In this document: positions 16,968 through 26,000 of the stretch, piece by piece | Layout of the letters: every line of letters begins with the position of its first letter | Position numbering within the stretch: the first letter of the stretch is position 1 | Assembly (NCBI GenBank): GCA_905221605.1 | Contig: CAJNDS010000668.1 | Span: 127,501 to 155,000 of the forward strand | DNA from: Symbiodinium natans | Lineage: Eukaryota; Sar; Dinophyceae; Suessiales; Symbiodiniaceae | DNA length: 27,500 bases | Direction: 5' to 3' | Position numbers and translations under genes: made by a program | Notes under the pieces: generated by a model | What the model saw: the letters and a program-made list of their open reading frames with translations, nothing else | Told to the model about the DNA's origin: nothing | Database searches by the model: none

Positions 16968-17086
16968 CTTGGTAGCCCAGTGGTAGCCTTTCCCCTTTTT
17001 TTGGGTTCTGGCTTCCCTTCTAAAGTAGCCAACCCCAACAGGGCACCCTTATTATAAGATATAAGATGGCTACTGGGCTACCAAGT
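16968..17086. mobile_element. GTAGCCCAGTGG element with inverted ends
   Basis: Left CTTGGTAGCCCAGTGGTAGC and right GGCTACTGGGCTACCAAGT are inverted repeats. The interior has a CCTTTTTTT run and GGGTTCTGGCTTCCC. TAGCCCAGTGG also fits the RNA polymerase III A-box pattern TRGYNNARNNG, and GGTTC...TTCC is B-box-like. It is thus either a MITE or a tRNA-like SINE relative. Other copies: 20801, 25863, fragment 11661. Confidence 0.75.
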
Positions 17087-17088
17087 GG

Positions 17089-17188
17089 GGGTTTACGAAA
17101 TAAGAGGTCCCTATTATCGTTTCCCAAATAGCAGGTTTCCCTTATAGTAAGGACCACAATAAGGTACCCCAATTTTCGAAAAAAACCC
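17089..17188. mobile_element. Probable MITE, GGGTTTACGAAATA ends
   Basis: Left GGGGGTTTACGAAATAAGAG and right AATTTTCGAAAAAAACCCA are roughly complementary. Fragments with the same end are at 12646-12690 and 23094-23170. It abuts the element at 16968. Confidence 0.55.
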
Positions 17189-17214
17189 AAGTTGGTTGAG
17201 GTCCCTGAACCCTA

Positions 17215-18050
17215 AACCCTAATCCCTAAACCCTCTACCCCCAAATCCTCCCCACCTTCTGCTGTGCCCAGGGCAGGGGTTGAGCTGGCGCAAGCAGGCA
17301 CGGTTTAAGGTTCACTGTCTCGCAGTTCAGGTGTAGGATCCGGGCACCCCCCTTCCCCTACACGAAATGTGGCCGCGACAAAAGCTTGACTAAGAGTTGT
17401 TCGAACCTTTGTGGGCACGGGCACTCCCAGGTGCAGACAAGTAACAAGTATATTCTAGGATTCAGGGTTTAGGGTTTAGGGTTTAGGGTTTCGGGTTAAG
17501 GGTTAAGGGTTTAGGGTTTATATTCTAAGTGCAGGGTTTTGAGCATTCTCCGGTGCCTGGCGCCGTTGGCTGGTATGGGATGTGCTGCCCTGTGCAAATG
17601 CGTAGAACCTAAGACCCTAAGCCCTAAAACCCTTGTGCCAAGAATCTAGGACTCTGTCGCTTTTGATTCCTTTCGTTTTTTTTTTTGAGGGGGGGGGGCA
17701 TGGTTTGGTTGCCCTTTTTCTTCTCGGAGTTTGCACAGGAGAACCTAGAGACTAGCTTTTGTTGAATCCACCCCTACAACCCTCAACCCTGAAACCCTAG
17801 TGCCTAGTTTACACAGCAGAACCCAGATACTGGCTTTTGTTGAATCCACCCCGACAGCCCTGAGAGCCAAGAAGCTTTCCTTGCAGCACTTCCAGGATCA
17901 TCTGATGTAGCGCATGGAATTTACAAAAGAGAATGTTATGTTAAACAAATATAAAGTAGCGCATCGAATTTATAAATGAGGTGTGATGTAAACAATGTAA
18001 AGGAGAGAATTGAACAGATAGTTGACCTTTTACGGCTTTAATTAGGGTTT
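17215..18050. other. Mostly unique DNA with two local duplications
   Basis: No gene supported. A 55-bp segment with ACTAGCTTTTGTTGAATCCA is duplicated (17729-17783 and 17807-17861). A GTAGCGCATxGAATTTA unit of about 48 bp is repeated twice at 17908-18003 in AT-rich DNA. A TTTAGGG array lies at 17463-17520. A short + frame at 17535-17605 (RCLAPLAGMGCAALC) is a weak exon candidate. Confidence 0.6.
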
Positions 18051-18481
18051 CGGGGTTTAGGGTTTGGGGGTTTTGGGTCCAGGGAAAAACCACGACCCTC
18101 ACCTCTTCCTCTTCCTTGCTTCCCCTTCCAGGCCCTGTGCCGCCGCTCTGATTGGGGGGGGGGGGTGGGGCAAGGGCTTCGGTGCTGTCCCGAAACCCCG
18201 AACCCTAAACCCTAGACCCTAAACCCTAAACCCTAGACCCTTAACCCTAAACCCTAAACGCTGCAATAAAGCAGTAGGTCACCATCACATTTCCAAATCA
18301 ATAGTTTTACGGCGGCTTGCTATGGGGCCTTTCTACACCCAAACCCTAACCTTAAACCCCAAAACCTTCAAAAACCGTAGAGCCTGTCTCCTGTAAGAAC
18401 ACGAAAATCCAAAGCCTACTAAACACCTGAAAGCCCCTATATAAACGATCCCTAAACCCTCAACCCTAAGCCCTAAACCCT

Positions 18482-18562
18482 ACATCTGCTTCGGCAGCAC
18501 CGATGCCGGCTGTACCGGCCACAGCGACAAAATTGTTTGTACTCGGAAGCAGAGCGGCCCTG
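18482..18562 (+). CDS. Candidate exon, cysteine-containing segment
   Basis: The + frame reads ICFGSTDAGCTGHSDKIVC with GC-rich third positions, just after a CCCTAAA array. Not urease and not recognised. Last exon-like piece before the urease exons. Confidence 0.3.
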
Positions 18563-18590
18563 CGATGTTTTGATTAGTAAGATCCCGCTT

Positions 18591-18651
18591 AGCTATATTT
18601 GGAGGGTATAAGGAGGGCTATCAGTACCTAAATAGGTTTTGAAATATAGCT
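18591..18651. mobile_element. Short palindromic element
   Basis: Ends TTAGCTATATTT and AAATATAGCTA are inverted repeats about 60 bp apart. A possible small MITE of a family not otherwise seen here. Confidence 0.4.
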
Positions 18652-18933
18652 ACCATTCTTATGGCCCTACTTATAACCCCTTTGTCATCCCAAAGTACTG
18701 GAGGTTATTGAGGGCTCTTTGGGAACTTTCTTCAAGCTATCCGCAGGCCGATGCTTCGGAGGTGTAGCCAGGGTTTAGGGTTTAGGGTTTGGGGTTTAGG
18801 GTTTAGGGTTTAGGGTTTAGGGTTTAGGGCCAGTCGAGCTTCATCTTTTGCTTCCCAAAGCGGAAGCGAGCCGCTCGTGCCCTAAGCTTGAAAATCCCCT
18901 GAACCCCCAAACCCTAAACCGAGTTGTAGGTAT

Positions 18934-19050
18934 TCCCAAGGAGCCCAACGCCCCTTTCTTAAGGAATACGCCCTAAACCAAGCAGGGGGGCCATGATTCT
19001 GCATGTTTTAAGTTATATTCATTATTTAGAGGGCATTGGGCTCTTTGGGT
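18934..19050. mobile_element. Probable MITE, CCCAAGGAGCCCAACGCCCC ends
   Basis: Left CCCAAGGAGCCCAACGCCCC and right GAGGGCATTGGGCTCTTTGG are inverted repeats. Interior is AT-rich. Part of the left end recurs at 12618. Confidence 0.65.
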
Positions 19051-19150
19051 TCAGGGTACACTCAACCTTTGCCCTAACCTTAAACCCTAAACCCTAAACC
19101 CTGAACCCTTTGTGTGACCTCTGCCTCGCAGATGCAATGAAGCACTGCTC

Positions 19151-19382
19151 CTCTTTAAGGGGTGTAAGGAAGGACCCTTAGAAGGGACCGTTAATCATAT
19201 TCCCCTATAGAACCCCTATTACACTTCATATATATATATATACATACACGTTTTTGTACATGTATACAGTATGTATATGTTTTTGTATATGTGGATATAT
19301 AACCCTTATATAGCCTCTATTCCCCCTAACGCCCAAATCTCTAAGGTCCCTTATAAGGATGCTCCCTTTTGGTCCCTTGACC
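19151..19382. mobile_element. Inverted-repeat element with internal TA microsatellite
   Basis: Left GGGTGTAAGGAAGGACCC and right GGTCCCTTATAAGGATGC-type sequence are partly complementary. The centre (19208-19305) is a TATATA/TGTATA stretch. The left part matches 3695-3770. Confidence 0.55.
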
Positions 19383-19619
19383 TCTGGTGTTTTGGGTTTT
19401 TTTGTCAGGGCAGGGGCTGAGAAGTACGCCGAACCCTAAGCCCTGCACTGAACACCCCCAGACCCCCCACAGCCCCGAAGCCTGAAGCCTTTGATAGACC
19501 CAAACCCCTAAACCCTAAACCCGAAACCCGAAACCCTAAACCCTAAACCCTAATCCAAAGGTGGCTTCTTCCCCACGTGGAGTTGGGAACAAAGCTCCCA
19601 AGCCCTCAAGCCTGGAGCG

Positions 19620-19775
19620 GAGCCCCTAAGCCCTAAGCCCTAAGCCCTAAGCCCGAAGCCCTAAGCCCTAAGCCCTAAGCCCCAAGCCCTAAGCTCTCAG
19701 CCCTCAGCCCAAGCCCTACGCCAGAAGCCCTAAGCCCCAAGCCCTAAGCCCTAAACCCTAAACCTAAACCCCAAA
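19620..19775 (-). repeat. CCCTAAG array
   Basis: About 20 units, mostly CCCTAAG with a few CCCGAAG, CCCCAAG and CCCTCAG, and returning to CCCTAAA at the end. The only long array in which CCCTAAG dominates. Confidence 0.92.
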
Positions 19776-19969
19776 AGGTTCAGTTCCTATGCTCCTAGGG
19801 GGACAGGGTTTAGGGGGCTTAGGGGGGGTTGAAGGCTTGAAGGCTTGGGGGCTTTAGGGTAGCTTGCGGTCGACCCTACCCTGAGCCCCAAATCCTGCCT
19901 AGAACCCCAAGCTTAAAACCTCCCCCTGGGGTTTAGGGTTAGGGTTTAGGGTTTCCTAAGATGGCCCAG

Positions 19970-20026
19970 CCAGGCCATGGGACGTGTCGGCGAGGTGATC
20001 TGCCGCACCTGGCAGACGGCGTCGAA
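19970..20026 (+). CDS. Urease exon a (QAMGRVGEV segment)
   Basis: Reads [18 protein letters not shown] and then half of a lysine codon. This is the strongly conserved urease alpha segment just after the SSDS motif. I set the start after CCCAG at 19965-19969, so the first base completes a serine codon from an earlier exon. An AAG at 19958-19960 would add residues that do not fit the family. The donor is GTTAGC at 20027. A TTTAGGG array ends only about 15 bp upstream. The exon that should precede it was not found. Confidence 0.93.
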
Positions 20027-23000
20027 GTTAGCCGCGCATGTTTGGCCCGAGACTCCAAACTTTTTTGCCTCCCTTAAATAAGGAACCTTCCTTGAAATCA
20101 TATTGGGGTTAAACTTGAAACCCAAAACCCTAAACCCTAAACCTCAAAACCCGCAAACCCCAAACCCCAAAAAGTGGAGTCTCGAGTTCTTCGCCGTTTT
20201 ATGAGCCTCTAAACCCTAAAAACCCTACACCCCACACCCTAAACCCTAATCAAGCGGTATTGGCGTCGGTCTCAGTCAGGGTAGTTTCACGGTCCCTACA
20301 TATTTTCCCCTACCGTCTTTATGCGGGTAAAGGAGGGTTAGATATAAGGGGCCCCCCTTTTCGGTGCCCATATGAAGGGACCATGTAACTACCCTAATTC
20401 CTAAACCCTAAACCCTAAACCCTCAACCCTCAACCCTCAACCCTAAACCCTAAACCCTAAACCCTGGGAGTCGGGTGTGGCCAGGATGAAGCTGCAGCGC
20501 GGCCCGCTGTCTGAGGATGAAGGCAGCGGAAACGACAACACCCGCATCAAGCGGTGCCCCGGGCGCAAATTGAAGGTTTAGGGTTTAGGGTTTAGGGTTT
20601 AGGGTTTAGGGTTTAGGTTGTATGGGTTGATGGTCTCTTTCAGTAGGGTTTCTGTTTTATGGGGGCATGTGCTCGGGATTCTTGTTGGGATATCTAGGGG
20701 CTATTTTGAGGTATAAGGGCAACAGATAAAGAGGCCACCGGCCTTTCTAAGGTGTAAGCTTTAGGGGTTAGCCAGGGGCCTTCACTAATTATCACTAATT
20801 TTGTAGCCCAGTGGTGCCCTTTACCTTGTTTTCGGGTTCTGGGTTTCCTTACTTGACCAACCCAACACAAGGGCGCCCTCGTTATCATATGGTGGTTGGG
20901 CTACTACGCTCATGGGGTTTTTCTCTAGTAGCAAAAATGATTCGCCCTCACCGTGGCTATGACGATTGTTTGTTGTTTAGTTCTTTATTGCCACCATGGT
21001 TCACGCCATGATGTGATGTACCAGACACTAGACGTCCCAAGCCGAAACCCTCGAAGAGCTCCGAACTCCCTTACTCCAAACCCCCCATTTCGAAGATGTT
21101 TTTGTTGAAGGAGAAGAAGCCCTTGTACCTTACACCCGTAAACCCCAAACCCTCAACTTTTTTAGGGAGCCCAAGGTACATCGCCAAGTACACCATCAAC
21201 CCTGCCCTGGCGCACGGCATGTCGCACATCATCGGCAGCGTCGAGGCTCAGAACGGTAGATGCCGTAAAGCCTTCAAGGGGTATTTGGGACGGCATCGGG
21301 CACGCCTTGGCCGGCCTACCCACCTAAACCCTAAACTCCCAAACCCCCAAACCCCCAAACCCCCAAACCCCCCAAACCCCCAAACCCCCAAACCCCCCAA
21401 ACCCCCCAAACCCCCAAACCCCCAAACCCCACCTAAGCCCTGCCCAAGCCTCGCCTGAGCAGCGCCTCAACCCCGCCTGGCCCCAGTCAGTTCCCCTCAA
21501 AAAGGCGAAGACCCGAAAATCCCTAAACCCTAAACCCCAAACCCGAAACCCTAAACCCTAAACCCTAAACCCTAAGCCCTAAGCCCTAAGCCCTAAGCCC
21601 TAAACCCTAAACCCTAAACTACTTGGAGGTTCATGATGGGACTTAGTAACTACTAGGTCCACGGCGCGTGCACGGCCGTGGCTCTTCAGAGACATGACTT
21701 TAACCCACGGCCGAGTACGCGCCGTGCTCCAACTACTTATAACTGGGCTTCTAGCCCTACTTGTAATCCCCTTAAGCGGACTTATAGGGGGTTATCCCAA
21801 CTACAAGTAGGGTTATAAGCCCAGTTATAAGTAGTTAGTAAGTCCCATGAACCTCCCAGTCAAGCGCAGGTTGGCAAGCTGGCAGACCTCTGCCTGTGGC
21901 AGCCCGCCTTTTTCGGATCCAAGCCTGAGATGGCGCCTTGATTTTTATTTAATGCACGGGTTGAAGGGTTTTGGGGGCTTGAGGGTTTAGGGTCTAGGGT
22001 TTCTGGGACTAGGGCTCAGGGCTTATGCATGCGGTCCGTGAGACAGTCTCGAAGAATCAACTTGGGGACGAGAAAGCATCTCAGATCATTCCACGTTGAC
22101 TGCGCAGGGGTTTGGAGGTTTGGGTAAACCCTAAACCCTAAACCCTAAACCCTAAACCCTAAACCCTAAACCCTAAACCCTAAACCCTAAACCCTAAACC
22201 CTAAACCCTAAACCCTAAACCCTAAACCCTAAACCCTAAACCCTAGACCCTAGACCCTAGACCCTAGACCCTAAACCCCAAACCCTAAACCCTAAACCCT
22301 AAACCCTAAACCCTAAACCCTAACCCGAAACCCTAAGGGTTCGCCGTGCTTTCTTTCAAAAGATCTACCCTATGACCTCTCAGGCTGTACCCTGGGCTTT
22401 AGGGGTTTAGGGTTTAGGGATTGGGGTTTAGGGTTTGGGGTTTGGGGTTTAGGGTTTACCGGCAACCCCTGCATTCTCTCAAGTTCCCACCCTCGAAAGC
22501 GTGCTCGTTTGAATACCTCAAAAGCCCGTGTGACCTGAGGTCATTAAGGGCGGCACCATCGCCTGGGCACAAATGGGCGACCCCAACGCGTCCATCCCGA
22601 CGCCCGGAGGGGAAGGGCGGGCCCTAAATCCCAAACCCTAAACCCTAAACCCAAAACCCTAAACACCAAACCCTAAACGCTAAACCCGAAACCCTAGACT
22701 TGGACAGAAAGACAGTACTTCTTAAGTTCCAAGGTCCTAGAGTCTATATGTTTCCGAGCTGGGTTTAGCATGCATCAGGAGTCCTTGGAGCTGTATGCAC
22801 GGGAACCCGTGCTTTTTTTTTGTTGCGGGTGCTTTTTTGCTGTGCGTGCTTTTTTCGGGGGCCGCCCCGGTGAGTGAGTGACCTGGCGCGTGTCGCCTCC
22901 GCACCCGCAGCCAGAAAAGAACGCGCCCCCGCACCCGCAGCAAAAATAAAACGCGCCCCCCCCCCCCCCCCCTTATAATTGTACCTATAACCATATTAGG

Positions 23001-26000
23001 GCACTTCAGGGGCTTGTAAGTGGGTTATAAGCACAGTTCTAGATTGGTTACTAAGTACCATGAACCTTCAAGTAGCAACCACATGAAAGTTTCCGAAATT
23101 CGGGGTACCCATTATAAGGGGATCCTACTATTTGGTATATGAGGCGTCCCGTATTTTCGTAAACCCGCATACCCTAGACCCTAAACCCTAAACCCTATAC
23201 CCTAAACCCTAAACCCTAGACCCTAAACCCAACAGCTTTGGGGAGGCCCCAACCAGTGATCATGCGGCCAATGTTCGGAAGCTATGGGCGCGCAGTAGGC
23301 GGGACGAGAGGGTGCCAAGAAGCCGGGGTTTAGGGTTTAGGGTTTAGGGGTTAGGGGTTAGGGGTTTAGGGTTTAGGGTTTAGGGTTTAGGGGTAAAGGG
23401 GTGTTGAGTTTTGGGCTTTTTGGGGCTTTAGGGAGGGTTTCAAGGTCCTGGGTGCCGAAGCGCAGGGTGTAGTGTTTAGGGTTTGCAAAGAAGGGCACAA
23501 CATCGCTCCGGAATCTCAACACCTACCTCGGATTCCGTGCACTCCAAGCCCGAAACAGAGTACAGGCCCAAACACCCCAAGCCCTAACCCTAAACCCTAA
23601 ACCCCAAACCCCAAACCCCAAACCCCAAACCCCAAACCCCAAACCCCAAACCCCAAACCCCAAACCCCAAACCCCAAACCCCAAACCGCAAACCCCAACC
23701 CCAAACCCCCAACCCCCAACCCCCAACCCCAAACCCCAACCCCAAACCCTAAACCCAACAAACCCATCGAAACAGGCTCTAGCAGCCTGAGCTTCGTCTC
23801 CAAGGCCGCCTCTGAGGCGGGGTGGGTTTGGGGTTTAGGGTTTAGGGTTTAGGGTTTAGGGGTTAGGGCTTAGGGTTTAGGGTTTGGGGTGTAGGGTGTG
23901 TCAGGGGAGGGCGCGCGCTCGGGTGTGAAACACCCTGGGCCGCGCGCTCGCGTTGCCCGTCAACCCAAACTATACTCTATTAGGGTTTAGGGTTTATTGA
24001 ATGTTTTTTCTTGTGCACCGATGCTTGCTTTTATGTCTTTAAAGTTGCGGTGTTAGGGTTGAAGCTGGGGTTGGGGGCAGCTTTGGCCCTTTTCGGGCCT
24101 TCGGCGTGTCAGGGCCCGTAGAGGCCCTTGTTTAATTGAAGGTCAGGACAACTTCTATTTTTACGCAATTGCCTTTTTCAATTTTTGGGAGGCCCTTGCC
24201 TGGGAGGCCCCTAGGCATTTTACTTTAGCTACGCTAAAGGTGGTCTGGGTACGGCCATCCCTTAGCCGAGTATTGTTGTTGTCGTAAGGAAGGCCGATGT
24301 CCGTTGGCTCCAGGACTTAAGCGCTCGGGCTGTAAGGCTCTCGGCCGAACGTTCGGGGTCAGAAGCGACCCCTCCCTTAGTTTGGGGTTTAGGGTTTAGG
24401 GCTTGGGGCTTGGGGCTTGGGGCTCAGGGGTTGACCTGTTCTGCGGCGCAGGGGTTTAGGGTTAATGGTTCAGGGGAGGCTTGCCTTGGTTGTGGCCGCC
24501 GTAGCCTGCTGGACCCTCTTGAGGGACTTGGAGAGCGAGGCACCATGTACCCCTGTAGATACCTGCCTAGGGGACCCGAAACCCTAAGCCCTAAACCCTA
24601 AACCCTAACCCGAAACCCGAAACCCGAAACCCGAAACCCTAAACCCTAAACCCTCAACCCTAAACCCTCAACCCTAACAATTCACTCGAATTCCCTACGA
24701 ACACCGGAAAGCCAAAAAGCCCTGAGGAGGCCTCGGTGCAGCACTATGGCCTGACGAAGTCGCTGGAGCCCGTGCGCGGCACGCGCAGCGTGCAGAAGAA
24801 GGACTCCCCCCGTCCCCCCTGCTAGGGTTTAGGGTTTAGGGTTTAGGGTTTAGGGTTTAGGGTTTAGGGTTTAGGGTTTAGGGTGTAGGGTGTAGGGTTT
24901 AGAGTTATGTGCTTGGGGTTAAGTTTACTTGCAGGTTCATTCAGGGGGTTTCCGAACTTAGGACTATCTTTTTGGGGTCCTTCTTCTTGCCATTTTGGCG
25001 TTCTTTACTGTCGTAAACTCCCATTTGGGTAGTTAGTAGAAGGCCCCTACAGAATCATGAAAGAACTTTACATATGGGGGGGATATAGAGTACCTCCCTA
25101 ATTACTTCTCTCTATTATTTCTTAAGAGCTGTAAGTAAAATGCCTTCAGGCCCTGCGTTCATGCGGAAAGTTCTTGAAGCAAGTCACCTGAGGCTTGCAT
25201 ACGGAGAGATGACCAAACCTTACTGTGGAGGTGTCAGGTGTCATTCATGCCCTTGCACTGCTAAAAAAGCCGAAACTCCCGAGTTGCATCCCGAGGAGGG
25301 TTCGGGAAGAAGTGCCGCTTTAATGACCTCACGCGTTTAAGCCTTACTTTGGGTCGGGGACAGTCTTGCGTATGCCCTGGACCCCAATCCCTACTTGGAG
25401 GTTCATGGGCAGTTATAAGTAGGATTGCAAGTGCTCGAAATCGGACCATGAGAAGAGTTGCCAAACTTATACCCCTTTTCCCCCGTAGACTGCGCCACGC
25501 TGGCCATGTAAACTATAGCCCTCGATTCCACTCGGCATCTCCGTTGCCGAAGTGTATGCTAGTGACTACTAGACGGTATGTCTGTCGAGACTATCGTCCC
25601 GGTGATGTATTTGCACAACTTCCTACCAAGAACCAGTAAGTTAGAGCAGTTCGGGATCGGAGTTTAGGGTTCTTCACTGTTGCCTTCCATGATGTTGGGG
25701 GACGTGGGTGATGTCGGTTGCGCGTGCCTGCGCGATGATCGTCAAGCAGAGAATGCAGGACATGGTCCTGAACGATGCCATGCCCCAGATCAGCTTGGAC
25801 CTCAGAAGACTTCTGTCCTTTGAAGGGCATAATCGCTGCACCATTCCTGCAAATCATATGATGGTATCCCAGTGGTAGCCTTTGTTTGCCCTTCCCAGTG
25901 GTAGCCTTTGTTTGCCCTTGTTTGGTTCTGGGTTCCCTTATGGTTGTCACGCTACGAAGATACGAACCCCTAACCTTAGGGAAGTAGGTAGTCTCTTGCC

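Larger units (their letters stand above)
21246..21869 (+). other. Urease intron 3 (624 bp, GC-AG)
   Basis: Contains an unusual CCCCCAAA array (21320-21437), a CCCTAAA/CCCTAAG array (21520-21618) and a 240-bp inverted-repeat element with a second hairpin inside it (21621-21860) that ends 9 bp before exon d. Confidence 0.85.
24802..25758 (+). other. Urease intron 8 (957 bp, GA-AG)
   Basis: TTTAGGG array at 24823-24905, then mostly unique DNA. It contains an ATG-start open frame of 66 codons (25140-25340) without recognisable similarity, and an ACTTGGAGGTTCATGG end fragment (25393-25430). Confidence 0.8.

Noticed and set aside
21300-21458. Proline-rich C-terminal extension of the urease frame ([11 protein letters not shown])
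   Set aside because: It is the CCCCCAAA array in translation. The urease frame continues by splicing from 21245 to 21870.
23523-23803. Long - strand frames rich in G, V, W, L and F
   Set aside because: They are the CCCCAAA array read on the opposite strand. Variants without TAA or TAG are open in several frames by composition alone. The same holds for GFRVWGL-type frames near 708-770, 2614-3069, 8046-8105 and 22421-22460.
24250-24360. A 5S rRNA gene
   Set aside because: TACGGCCAT and TTAAGCGCTCGGGC look similar to 5S boxes, but the spacing (about 66 bases instead of about 46) and the remaining sequence do not fit.
25349-25639. 96-codon + frame and 67-codon - frame in urease intron 8
   Set aside because: The frames run through a MITE end, have no motif and sit between two firmly placed urease exons.
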